From Harmothoe impar (Eukaryota > Annelida > Polychaeta > Phyllodocida > Polynoidae): DNA of 64,000 bases. Shown here piece after piece: positions 52,895-63,607 of this stretch. A model generated the notes under the pieces. That model made no database searches. It was given only the letters and a program-made list of their open reading frames with translations, and was not told the origin of the DNA. The position numbers and the translations under genes are program-made. The first letter of the stretch is position 1; every line of letters begins with the position of its first letter. Location of the stretch: contig OX381714.1 in the NCBI GenBank assembly GCA_947462335.1, positions 60,123,800 to 60,187,799 of the forward strand, read 5' to 3'.

Positions 52895-53665
52895 ACCATG
52901 CAAACCCCATTTCCAAATACTACTACTACTACCCATCAGAGGATCGTAACACACTGGGACTGAATACAGGCATTATGATGACCAATGTGTGGTGCATTAA
53001 GACATCAAACATATACGTGGGCAGCAATATATAAAGGATGCAGAGGCAGGGAAAATAATGACTAAATGTACAGCTATCATAAACATCCTTTTGGTGGGAT
53101 GTCTCTGTATGCACGCAATACCCTCACTAAACCCAATGACGTACATGGAGGTAGATCTCTGCTAAACCTAACACCACCATCCTACCCAGAATAGATGGCC
53201 ATACACAAACCCCCATTTCCATATACTACTACCCATCAGAGTATCGTGACACTGTAATGGTGCGCTTTTATTGAGGGCAGATAAAGCTTAAAGGCCACCT
53301 CCTGGCTTTATATATGTTGCTTTTCGTCATGATGCATGAATGCAGCGCTGGTACTCGCTCACATTGTATTGATGCATCATGATGACCCTTTTAGGAGTGC
53401 ATCACCAAGACTAACACGTACACTTCTGCCCTACAGAAAATAAATGGCCAAACACAAACCCCCATTTCCATATACTACTACCCATCAGAAGACCGTACCA
53501 CTATAATGGGCACATAACCCTTATAATGGCCACCTCCAGGCTTTATATGGTACTTATCGTCATGATGCATGAATGCAGCGCTGGTACTCGATAGCACTGC
53601 ATTGGCGCATCATGATGAGCCTTTGAGAGTGCATCAGCTACTGGCTGTGATGCATTTAATTTCAA
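52895..53665 (+). repeat. three direct repeats carrying MITE fragments
   Basis: CCCATTTCCA(A/T)ATACTACT, ACCCATCAGA and GATCGTAACAC-like phrases recur at about 52908, 53212 and 53460, a spacing of roughly 250-300 bp. The last two units each contain a GTCATGATGCATGAATGCAG, then CGCTGGTACTCG, palindrome fragment. Confidence 0.7.
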
Positions 53666-54074
53666 GCACCATGTAATTGAGATGACATGGTGCATTTAAA
53701 CACTATGTTAAGCGTTACAGATCGTTTTTCTATGGATCCTCTGCCATGTGAGGCTTCAATCTACATAAAATCTCTGCTCTCCCTGTGCGCTGTTTGCCGT
53801 GATTTCTGGAGTTATTATAGGGGCTAGTGACCCTGTTAATTTGTTACAAGTTCACTCAATATGGCATTAGCATGGAAATGGTTTTGACTAGATAAATTGT
53901 ATATTCATGGGAACATGTTTTGAGGTTGTAAATGGGTACATTTACAAGTAAACATGTCCCATTGTGAGAGAATGATAAGCCATTAAAAGTAGTTAAAGGT
54001 ATAGTGTCAGCCTTTTATAGGTATGAGGAGTGCAATAATGTTCCTGCTATTGTTAAAATGTGATATATAGGAGG
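53666..54074. other. non-coding
   Basis: Nothing recognised. Confidence 0.4.
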
Positions 54075-54310
54075 TTAACGGTTGGTGTTGTTCCCCCAAC
54101 CTGCCCTAAAGTATTTAAGAATAACATGATACCACTGGCGAGCTACTCGCCAGGGCTGCATTCCTGCGTTATTGCGACCGAAGGCATGATGCAATCAGGC
54201 ATCATGCCGTCCTTAAAGGGTTAAATTGTGTTATCCTGACCCTAAAAGGGTGTGAACGGTTGGGGCAGTTCCCCAACCTTCCCTACAGTATCTAAGAATA
54301 ACATGACATC
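54075..54310 (+). repeat. direct repeat flanking a TTAA-type MITE end
   Basis: The phrase AACGGTTGG...CCCCAACC...CCCTA.AGTAT.TAAGAATAACATGA occurs at 54076-54130 and 54255-54307. Between them is a MITE palindrome (CACTGGCGAGCTACTCGCCA) and its GTCCTTAAAGGG-TTAA end. Confidence 0.65.
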
Positions 54311-54970
54311 TTTTAGTTTCACCTTCATTTGTCATCATTGTTATACTCAAGGAGTGTACCAGCCCTGTAAGGGTCAAAGTGGTGCTATAATGCAGCAGGG
54401 GCGATTTGCTGGAATGGGAACTGTCCGGGTGGGTTTGAGCTGTCGTGGATGGATGTGAGGAAGGCCACCAGCTGCAGTGAGTAAAAAGTCAGAATTTTTT
54501 CTCCTTTTTTAAAAAATGTTTGTGAGTTCTTTTTGCAACAAAGTCTTAAATCAATGTGAGAACCAATACAGCTACACTGCCACGGAGTACCCAAACACAA
54601 ATAAAAAGATTTCAATAAAAGGTCGCAATAAATTCTTACAAAAACACTGCATTTCTTGTCTGCAACAGGGGAGACCAATAGCTCATTCTTCACCACAAAA
54701 AGTTGAGTTCTACAACAATATTACAAGTAGTACAACAGAAAGGCAGCTTCAGTTCAGGGTAATTTCCATTTGGGTTCCGTGTTCCGAACCCTGAACCTTT
54801 TCCATTATCAGCTAACTCAATTTGTGTCCCAGGACAATTCGTGAAACCACCACAATGTGGGTCTGGTACTGCTCGGCGTCCCCCGGCAATTACTGCCTGT
54901 TGTCAAGCAATAAGTAGGCTGCGTTTCTGAACCATTTATGCACGGCTTCATGTGCCAATGCTTAATGTTA
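54311..54970. other. non-coding
   Basis: Short frames only; nothing recognised. Confidence 0.45.
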
Positions 54971-55357
54971 GGGAGTGGTCCTTTTCTAACAAACAGGGGG
55001 TTGTTGGTGGATATAGAGAGGGAGCAAAAGCATATTGGGGGGGGGGGGGTATCACCCCTTTTTAGCAAAATAGCCCGCACGTTACTGTATAGCTACTAGT
55101 AAAAGGGGTTAAGCACGGTTGATTTCAGGTTCGGTCAGTATGGGCCCTGTGGACCTGCTGGCCAACCTTCGGCTGTGTTTTTTTTAAAACTATATATCGG
55201 TTGATTTGAATTGCAGTGAATAGTAATTTACAGGTGGTTTCTCTTAAAGCCCATCAAGATGCATTGCTGGGAAGATGCATGCACAATGGTGGTGTACCAG
55301 CACAAAATTCCATCACCCCCAGCCCTGTTGTTGGGGAATGACCACTCCTTTACCATC
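54971..55357. mobile_element. terminal-inverted-repeat element, family E, second copy
   Basis: GGGAGTGGTCCTTTTCTAAC, then AAACAGG, at the left; CCCTGTTGTTGGGGAATGAC, then CACTCC, at the right. G-runs and a TAGCAAAATAGCCCGC, GTTACTGTATAGC segment are shared with 32804-33133. Confidence 0.65.
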
Positions 55358-55649
55358 AGGGCTCCTACAGTTGTGGTGGGGGGGGGGGGGCTGGCTTGGA
55401 GTGCCTGGAGTGGGAACGTTCCAACATGAGGTGCTCTGTGTGAAAACCCCATGCTCCGATTTTGCTCCGCATGCATTGAATTCCCCAACTCCCTTTGTCC
55501 TAGCGCCAAGCCAGGCACCTCGCTCAATGTCAGTTTGTTTCAATTTCCCGAAAACAATTTATTTCTTACCCTCCCCAAATTGGTTCTAGTTCCCCTTATC
55601 CTACCCATGCGATTCCATGTCCTGCGCTACCCTTATTTAGTCTACTCAT
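55358..55649. other. non-coding; G-run at about 55376-55390
   Basis: No gene recognised. Confidence 0.4.
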
Positions 55650-55875
55650 GTATTAACCCTTTACGCACCTCCTAATGGTGCGTATATTAATTGTTGGCAT
55701 GATGCACGAATGCATCGATGCATCATGCTGACCCTGTGGATTTGGTCGTGTTTAAATTCCAGGTCGGCTTGATGCATGCATGATGCAGGACTGGCGGATG
55801 TGTGGAGTACATTGATGACTAATGGCTACAATAGGACAAAGTGAATTAAAACAATACTCTGCCCCATAAGGGCTA
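55650..55875 (+). mobile_element. TTAA-type MITE, decayed copy
   Basis: TTAACCCTTTACGCACCTCC at the left, GCATGATGCACGAATGCATC in the middle, GCCCCATAAGGG at the right. The internal palindromes are shortened. Confidence 0.55.
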
Positions 55876-56434
55876 AATCCTTCAAATACCTCCTCTCTAT
55901 TCATGGATCTTTCTATGAGGACTTTACCCTGGCTTTAACTTGAGTGTGCTGATTTAGAAGTTTGCTAATGATTAACCCTTAAATGGCAGCGTGATATCCT
56001 TTAATACCCTTAGTAACTTTGTTGGCATGCTAATCTGAGACGATCATATTGAGAGACCCGTGTATTTTCAGTTGTATCCCCCACATATTGAGTACCGTGT
56101 CCGCCAACTCCACTACAACCCCATACATGCAACTAACAAGTTTCAAGTTAAGGTTCAAGTTTTAAAAAGTTGTTATCTTGTATTGCGTACCAAAAAACAC
56201 GAACAAGTATTCGTACATTTATTGCTGTGCTCTCAAAAGTTAAAAAAGTACGACAAACAAACAAAATGCAGCTCCTTCAAGACACGTACAAACTATATAT
56301 ACCCCTGTTATTGCAATTAGGAAACATAATAAATTACCAGTATAGGGTACATTTAATTAGCTTCAACACGCCTGCCTCAGAACAGTCACGACTGCCTCCA
56401 AAGGTGCTCCTATCCGTGCATTTTGTACACATGT
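55876..56434. other. non-coding
   Basis: TTAACCCTTAAATGGCAGCG at about 55974 is another MITE end fragment. Two overlapping open frames at 56060-56436 show no recognisable domain. Confidence 0.4.
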
Positions 56435-56647
56435 AGGGTAAATTCACCTAGAGACGGACACACACCTTGGGATGGACACTTGATTATGTGATTATTCAAG
56501 CATCTCAAGCTCTTTATTTGTGAATAATTGTTAAGTTTAAGTGTTATTCTTTCCAGAAAACAAACACTAGAAGTCATGGTGTACATAAATAACTTAAAAT
56601 GTCAGTGTCCGTTTCAGAGTATGTGTCCGACTCATAGTGAATCTACC
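56435..56647. mobile_element. terminal-inverted-repeat element, family C
   Basis: GGGTAAATTCACCTAGAGAC, then GGACACACACC, mirrors AGTATGTGTCCGACTCATAG, then TGAATCTACC. The interior is collinear with 44327-44531. Confidence 0.87.
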
Positions 56648-57084
56648 ATACACACCACAAAGATAAACTATCACTTTATGTAAGAGTCCTGTCTGTAAAC
56701 ATGATTCAGGTATTGATGAAAGCCCTGGTTGAAACATAATTAACTTTGATTAAGAGGGCCTTGGTTTAGATATAATTATATTTGATTAAGAAAGTGTTGG
56801 TTTATTTATGATTATATCTTATTGAAATGTATACGATAATAAGAATCGTGAGACACTCTATCCAGCCACTGGAGGTGGGGTAAAGGTATGGTCAAAGCTC
56901 CCTGGCCGATGTGGGGGCGTAGTGGGGGCGTGGTGGAGGGGGGGGGGTCCTTGTTTACTTGATAGTGGGGCAGATTAGTGGAATAATCGTTCAAATTGTG
57001 TTACAAGCACCAAATCTGGACTCGACAATCTTCATACAGGGCACCTTCTCATGACTATGTCAGGCTACCACCTAGTATTGTTAA
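56648..57084. other. non-coding; G-rich GTGGGGGCG repeats near 56910-56946
   Basis: A loose repeat of TTGATTAAGA-GGTTTA lies at 56744-56810. No gene. Confidence 0.4.
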
Positions 57085-57534
57085 TTAAACCTTTATTGTA
57101 CTGCATCCTATTGTCGTCATGGTGCAAGAATGCAGCCCTGGTAAGTAACTCATCAGTACTACATTCATGCATCATGTTCATCCTATTTGTTGAAACGATC
57201 TCAAAGGCATAATGCATCAACACATCCTTAGCTAGTCACTCTCTGGCATCACTTTAGTGCATCATGACAACGTTGAGCCTTGAGCATCATGCAGTGCGGT
57301 CCTTGTCCCTATACTATACGTTTTATTTGGCTTGTCGCTAAAAGGTGAAATTTGTTGGCATGATGCATCAATGCAGCCCCGGTCAGGAACTCGCCGGTGC
57401 TGCATTAGTGATCATGATGCCCTTTCGAGGGTGTATCAACCGTATACAGAGTCGTCATGATACTTAAATTCAGCAACCATACATCATAACGCCGAGGGCA
57501 TGATGCAATAATGCATTATGCCGTCCCTAAAGGG
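57085..57534 (+). mobile_element. two TTAA-type MITE copies in series
   Basis: The first (57085 to about 57240) has the palindrome around CCTGGTAAGTAACTCATCAG. The second (about 57300-57534) has CCCCGGTCAGGAACTCGCCG and ends CGTCCCTAAAGGG with TTAA (57535-57538). Confidence 0.7.
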
Positions 57535-57741
57535 TTAAGTGGGTAGATAATGTGCAGACCACGTCATGAGGACCTCGTCCTCGGTAGCACTTCCCACCAC
57601 AGGTTACATAGGGGAACACGGTCTACAGTGGTAGCATTAATAAAGTATTCAACACTAACCAATCCACGAGGAGCAGGGGCTAATACAGAGAGAGGGCCTA
57701 CAGGGCTACTGTGTATATAAATGGGAGTGCTCTTTCAGTTG
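57535..57741. other. non-coding
   Basis: Nothing recognised. Confidence 0.4.
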
Positions 57742-57745
57742 TTAA

Positions 57746-57915
57746 CCCTTTAAGGTGGGATGGTGCATTAAGATTTAATGCGCTATGACCTCTGTCATGA
57801 GGCATGAATGCAGCGCTGGCCAGCCTAATACATGATTGTACCATGTACCGTTTTGGACACTACAGATGCTCGGCATATGATGCATCTGTGTTATGTGTTT
57901 ATGTATCATGACGGC
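57746..57915 (+). mobile_element. TTAA-type MITE, 5' part
   Basis: TTAA (57742-57745), CCCTTTAAGGTGGGATGGTG, GTCATGAGGCATGAATGCAG. The 3' end is not found. Confidence 0.6.
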
Positions 57916-58438
57916 TAAATGTTGCCTTTGGGCAACATGAACTCGAATATTACGCAGCTGAAGAGGGATAGGTTTATGGCTCATCCATAAAAAAGTTGAA
58001 AAACAAAAACAGATCGGCTGTTGTGTGAAACGACCGATACGCTTTTGTTGACCCAGTTGGCCCACATCATCAGAGGCGTAGGAAGCAAATCTGTATTGAG
58101 ATGGCGCATATACACACTTTTTGGGGAATTTCTTTTTTTTTAACTACATGTGTGTATTTGGTTTTGGCAGTTTTTCTCTTTTTTTGGGGGGGGGGGGGAT
58201 CCAAACATATTCAGGCCCCCTCCTCTGTAGTTGAGGGGGCGGGTTCCCTACCACCTCCCTCCCCCCCCCCCCCCTTGCTCATGATGCGTCAATGTCACCC
58301 ACAGGGGCTACATTGCCATTTTCATCCATGTATGACAAACAAAATGGAGCGGTAGCATTGAGACGTCCTACAATACCATCAGGTGTCTAGTTACGGTCCA
58401 CACAGATTGGACACTGGACACCCACAGTGTTCAGTTAC
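57916..58438. other. non-coding; G- and C-runs
   Basis: GGGGGATCCAAACATATTCA, then GGCCCCC (58191-58218), matches in reverse complement the segment at 63907-63946. This points to a shared G-rich repeat. Confidence 0.5.
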
Positions 58439-58762
58439 AGGTGTGTTTATTTAACGGTAAGTGAGTGGCTTTCAAGACTAAAGGCTGCTGTGAGACGCTC
58501 TCAACTGCTCAGGGACTGGTTATTTTACAGCAGGGGGGGGGATTGGCGTAGGGGGGGGGGGGGTTGACGACTTGATTGGTGGGGGTAGAGGGGTAACAAA
58601 TTGTAACCCCTACGGGGGGGGGGCAAAAATATTTCACTTGGTTTCAGCCCGCGCAGTGCATATTTACAGGTGTGTTTATTCAACAGCGAGTGAGCGGTTT
58701 TCAAGATGAAAGGCTGCTGTGAAACGCTCTCCATTGCTCAGGGACTGGGCATTATTTAACAG
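58439..58762 (+). repeat. direct repeat, about 90 bp, spaced 230 bp
   Basis: CAGGTGTGTTTATT.AAC, GTGAG.GG.TTTCAAGA and AAAGGCTGCTGTGA.ACGC occur at 58439-58530 and 58669-58760. G-run-rich DNA lies between them. Confidence 0.8.
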
Positions 58763-60023
58763 GAGCTGAGGGGGAGGGGGTTAATGCGAGGTATGGGGGC
58801 CCTTAACTTTCAAACGAGTAACATTTTGAGAGATAACGGCACACCTCAAACATGCCCACCTCTTCTCAGCAACAAAGCTCTGCATTACTTAAGTTTAAAG
58901 AGCGGGGGAGGGGGTGGTAGTCAGGACCCATTTTCAGGAAATCAGAATTGTTAAGGCATTTTTCAGTAGAATTGTTTTTAGAGCTGGATTAGGGTAATTT
59001 GGGTGAACTCCGCCATTCACAAAAAGTAGAGAATCCTACAATTTTGGACAATTTTCTGTAATAATGCAATAGCAAAATTCCAGCCAAAATGTAGGGATTC
59101 CTACAAAAGTAGGAAAAGTGCGAAACCCACCAACTCCCTGTTGTTAAAGGGAATTGCTGGTTCCTACACAGAAGCCACCTGGCGGCAAAAAACGAAGCTC
59201 ATGAAAAGTATTCTTTAAGCTGTATTCATATTCCTACATAGACCACTTTCCCTAAATCAACTATTTGTATTTGCTATTTTGACAGTACACCTCCATTGTT
59301 CACATATATTCACTGCTAGGACACCCATAGGATCCTATAGATAAGGCAAAAGAAGTATTTTTCCGAAATTCATGCCTTTCTCATTTCATCCGTGACGCCC
59401 TGTTTTATTGGTCCTAAAATGTTTGTATAGATGTCCATTATACATTCCCAAGGTTTGGCTGCAATATCAATAGAAGAAGGGGATTATCCATGACAGATAA
59501 TGTGAAAATGCTGTTTTCCTATTCATTTCTATAGTTAAGGTACTCCTTTGCTCAAATGGCCGTATCATGAAAGTTAGTACTGTGACATGGCAATTTCTTT
59601 TGATTTTGTATTAGATAATAAATCAAACTAACATTATCTTGAGTTATATGCAAAAGTCAATAGAACATCAGTAATCCTGTGACAACTAGCGAGTCCCTTT
59701 AAATAATGACCTCTCCCTTATTGCGCACTCTTTGTGGACAGTCCTTTCTGGACAGAGTAATTACACCATATCACATTCATGGTCTATTCAGACATGTGAC
59801 CTCTCTCAATTCTCTCAGAGTCTAGTGGTAAACATGTTTACGTCACCAATCCGCTGTAAGCATTATAAGACTAAAGGGCGTCTAAGCGCCATCACGTGAT
59901 TGATGACGTCATCTCCGACTGCAATCCGGACAGGCAGGTCGGACATTTTTCACTTTGAAGTTCGCGACGGGATATAACCCTGATCCAATGGGAGTGATGT
60001 CTGTCCTAGTTTGCGTCCAGTAA
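58763..60023. other. non-coding; E-box plus CRE at 59893-59911
   Basis: CACGTG (59893-59898) and TGACGTCA (59904-59911) are 5 bp apart. A 32-bp phrase (TCTCAGAGTCTAGTGGTAAA, then CATGTTTACGTCA) at 59815-59846 recurs at about 60507-60538. No gene. Confidence 0.5.
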
Positions 60024-60232
60024 GGTAGATTCACCTTGAGTCGGGCACATACCTTGAGACGGATACTTGTATTTGTACGTTTTTAATCAGTCTACCCGTA
60101 ATCTCTTTACTTGTGAATAATAGTGAAGTTTAAATGTCCTTTTCCCCCCATAAATGACCTATCATATACATGAGTGATTACAAAAGTCAGTGTCTGTCTC
60201 AGGGTGTGTGTCCGACTGATGGTGAATCTACC
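60024..60232. mobile_element. terminal-inverted-repeat element, family C
   Basis: GGTAGATTCACCTTGAGTCG, then GGCACATACC, mirrors GGGTGTGTGTCCGACTGATG, then GTGAATCTACC. 209 bp. It has the best-preserved outer 12 bp of the family. Confidence 0.88.
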
Positions 60233-61475
60233 CCCCAGTGTACTCATACACAATATAACGTTCATGTCGTAGTTCAACAGTGACCCTTAAAAGGCGCAGA
60301 TCTCGGTACCCCTCCAGCGACAGTCGGAGTGGAGTCGGGACAGGTACTCAGCCCTATATATAGGGGCGCTGGAGGTTTAAGGACCAAATAGTGCCATGCC
60401 CCTAGTGGTGACAATACAAGATACCCGGATGCCGCCTGGATGGTCCATCCACTAGCCATTAGCCTTTAATGTGTTACACAAATGGTTCTTGCAGAAATGA
60501 AGATTCTCTCAGAGTCTAGTGGTAAACATGTTTACGTCAAATCAGGTACCTCACAGACCTGTTAACAACTTTGGGCATTAAGATGGTCTCAGTCTCACTG
60601 AGTGCTTAAGGACTTCGTCTTCTGATGCAGCCCTGCATGGTCAGATCTGACATTTTTCGATTTGTAGTTTTCACTGTTAATACTGAATCTGGGACCTGCT
60701 GGCAAGCCCCCAACTGTGAGGTCATTATGGTACACATTGATAATATAAATTACAATGTAGACAACACCTACCCTGAGTGTCATTTACGGGTACTACCAGT
60801 AAACTTTCCATCCTCCTGGTTTACCACATCTACCACTCGTTGTTCAACCCACAGTGGGTTTCCTTGAATATAGTACCAACCCCTCCCCACTGTTGTTTTG
60901 TCAGAGACATTGGGTATCAAGTCCAGCTGTGAGCTCAATAAGGAGTCCCTTTGTCGGCCTGCCAGCAGGTCCCAGATGCAGTATAGGGTTCCGCAGGATG
61001 TGCTGTTGTTGTTGACAACTTTGGAAAATAGCTGGGGCGTCAAACAGAAGCCGTGGTGTAAGATAATGCTTTACAATACATTATCTGTGGTCACATGTCC
61101 CGTTTACACCCAATGACTCTTAAAGGGCCACATATAGCTGTTTAAAGTGGCTCCAGAGGGGTAGGAGCGACCTGGTAACCTGCACTGTTTTCCAGGCGAC
61201 CATGCGACCTGGTACAATAATAAAAGCGACCTGGCGACTTTTGGACAAATTTGGCTATAATAAAAGTAGTCTAAAAAAGCGACTTTGTGACCTGGAGCCC
61301 TTAACTTCGGCGACTTTCCGACCTGAGGGGGGACCCCTCTTCACCCCCTTTAATGTGTTATACAATCATCGTAATGATGCATGAATGCTGGTAGGGTGGG
61401 GGGGGGGTGTCTGGTGATATCTGGGCCACCACTGGGGACTGACACTGTAGACGACTGGATGTCTAGGAGGGTGGG
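60233..61475. other. non-coding; interspersed repeat related to 5.1-5.6 kb
   Basis: 60300-60385 is the reverse complement of 5570-5640. GGGACCTGCTGGCAAGCC (60691) and GGCCTGCCAGCAGGTCCCAG (60956) form a long-range inverted pair with the same motif as 5170. 61145-61330 repeats GCGACCTGG and GCGACTTT phrases. Confidence 0.6.
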
Positions 61476-61640
61476 TTTAACCCTTTAAGGACAGCATGAT
61501 GTCCCAAGGCGTAATATTCATTCCTTGTCATGATGATGCACCAACTCAGCACTATAGCGAGTCATCCATGGCTGAAGTGTGTCAACCCTAAGTCGCAGAG
61601 GGGCCAGTATGATGCATGAAAGCAGCACTTGATCCCTATC
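61476..61640 (+). mobile_element. TTAA-type MITE, decayed copy
   Basis: TTTAACCCTTTAAGGACAGC at the left, then GATGATGCACCAACTCAGCA and AGTATGATGCATGAAAGCAG. Confidence 0.6.
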
Positions 61641-61697
61641 GACCAATATAACTACCCGGTAATAAATCTAAGCGCATTGCTGGCTTTAAAAATGTTT

Positions 61698-61942
61698 ATG
61701 TGCTATGCTGGCCTTACAGGGTTAAAGCCCTATGCTGGCCTTACAAAATTAAAGCCCTATGCTGGCCTTACAGGGTTAAAGCCCTATGCTTGCATTGAAG
61801 TTTTAAAGCCCTATGCTAGCCTTCTAGGGTTAAAGCCCTATACAGGCCTTACAGGGTTAAAGCCCTATGCTGGCCTTACACTGTTAAAGCCCTATGCTGG
61901 CCTCACAGGGTTAAAGCCCTATGCTGGCCTTACAGGGTTAGC
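61698..61942 (+). repeat. minisatellite, 27-bp unit, about 9 copies
   Basis: AAAGCCCTATGCTGGCCTTA, then CAGGGTT, repeats with a 27-bp period (61724, 61751, 61778 and so on). As 27 is a multiple of three, the plus strand reads as a 9-residue repeat, KPYAGLTGL, in a 110-codon frame. I treat this as a satellite and not as a proven gene. Confidence 0.9.
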
Positions 61943-62569
61943 CCAGCCTGCACCCAGGTAACGACGTTAGTCTGCAGGGTGAGGGTCCCAGCCTGACACC
62001 TGATTTAATACAGCCGGGTTTGCCGCCCTTATTAAGGACGTCTGGCACCTAACCCTTTAAGGACCACATAGCGCTCTCGGCAGCATCTAAAGTACTGCTG
62101 AAAAACCACTGCTGCCACCAGTGCTGCCTAGGGCAATCAAATGACTGCTATTAAACAAATAGTAAATATTTTTGAAGCAATCCAAAAATCTATCTATGTG
62201 TCTCCTTTTCAGAAATATGAAAATTTTACGCCTTAGCCACTCACCCAGCGCAGCACCTGTATGCCAATTTCATATTCTCATGACATAGGGCCGGTGGTTA
62301 AGGCTCAAATTACATTTTCCAATGCCAGCAGTTAAGGGTTTAATGTGCTATGCAGTTTGCGTGAATGCAGCTCTGGCAAGTCTACTGGCCAAGGCTGCAT
62401 TTATGCATCACACTCCACAGGGCAATACACTCCGAAAAGATCATGACGATACTTAAAGCAATACGCGGCCTTTAATGGGTTAATGCGGCATATAGCATTG
62501 AGACAAGGATCGGTACAGGTCTGGGCATTCTGTTCCGAATAGAGAGAATATATTCCGTTTCTTGCCCTT
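61943..62569. other. non-coding; MITE fragments at 62050-62090 and 62330-62480
   Basis: CCCTTTAAGGACCACATAGC (62052) is a left end. GAATGCAGCTCTGGCAAGTC, then TACTGGCCAAGGCTGCATT (about 62362-62400), is a family palindrome. No gene. Confidence 0.55.
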
Positions 62570-62858
62570 CTAAGGCCAAATTTAAAAAAAGTTTTGTTTC
62601 AGGTAACATGGGAAGAAACTCTAGGGTCGGTAGGTCGGATTTTTTATTTTTTTTATACTTCCTCTCTAAAATAGACCCCAAAAAAGTGTAAAAATGGGAA
62701 GATTTTTTCAAAAATTTTGTAAACCTAAAATTTACCCCCAAAAAAGTGTAAAAATATAAAAATGTCCTCAAAATTGCATAAAAAACGTAGGGTCGGCCCT
62801 GTTTGGATAGGGTCGGTCGGGTGACCTGAAACGAACCTCTCTTTTTTTTTGGCCTAAG
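62570..62858 (-). mobile_element. terminal-inverted-repeat element, family B, copy 2
   Basis: Reverse-complement relative of 1864-2140: AAGTTTTGTTTCAGGTAACA at the left, GGGTGACCTGAAACGAACCT at the right, with TAGGGTCGGTAGGTCGGA and TAGGGTCGGCCCTGTTTGG inside. Confidence 0.78.
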
Positions 62859-63139
62859 CAGTATCTGCCTCTTTAAATATGCGCAGGCCTATCTATACAT
62901 CATGAATGTATCCCCGTCCTTCTGTGTTCATTTTTGTTCATTTTTGTTATAGTTCTGAGAAATGTGTTGTTGAGGGTGATGCACATTACTTTTTCTAAGT
63001 GTGCCAACAAATGCATATAATAAATTCAGTAGGAATTTTGAATAAAAGATGTAAAAACCTTTGATCTTGCAGCCGGGTCTTACAGCCCTGGTACATACAC
63101 AAATGGGTGCCACTGGTGGGGGTCTAGATGGGGGATTTT
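62859..63139. other. non-coding
   Basis: Nothing recognised. Confidence 0.4.
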
Positions 63140-63550
63140 AGATATTTTGATAAAAGCTCATGTCATTTGTCAGTACAAATGTATCTTTGTATTTCCTGTA
63201 TTTCTTTGTATCTCCTGTCATTTGTCACTAGGCTCCATGTCACCTGTCGATTTTAAGAAAAGGCCATGTCCCCCTGTCGATTTTAGGGGTCTACCCCCAT
63301 ACTGGTGAAGGGCCCCAGACGGGGGGGGGGGGGGGTTGCTGTGTCACTTGTCGATTTTAAGAAATGCCAATCAATGTCCCTTGTCGATTTTAAGAAAAGG
63401 GTCTTGTCACTTGTCACTGACACTGTAAAAATGTCACCAGCTCTTATGTCACTTGTCGATTTTAAGGAATGCCTATGTCATTTGTCGATTATAAGAAATA
63501 GGTCTTGTCCCTTGTCACCAGACTCATGTCGATTTGTCGATTTTACCCGT
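63140..63550 (+). repeat. irregular repeat of TGTCACTTGTCGATTTTAAG
   Basis: The 20-bp phrase or close variants occur about eight times with CTTGTC and GAAATGCC linkers. It is related, in reverse complement, to 38765-38965. A 14-G run lies at about 63320. Confidence 0.8.
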
Positions 63551-63567
63551 CTCACAGTGCGTACTCC

Positions 63568-63607
63568 ATGACCGTAATTCCGAATTACGGTCATACAAGA
63601 TGGCGGC
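63568..63607. promoter_or_regulatory. 27-bp palindrome next to a YY1-like site
   Basis: ATGACCGTAATTC (63568-63580), one central C, and its exact complement (63582-63594), followed at once by CAAGATGGCGGC (63596-63607), the YY1 consensus. Possible promoter core. It could also be the tip of an inverted-repeat transposon. Confidence 0.45.

Noticed and set aside
2554..62480. Regularly spaced palindromes as a CRISPR array or tRNA cluster
   Set aside because: The copies are dispersed, variable in spacing, bounded by TTAA and lack unique equal-length spacers or tRNA A/B boxes.
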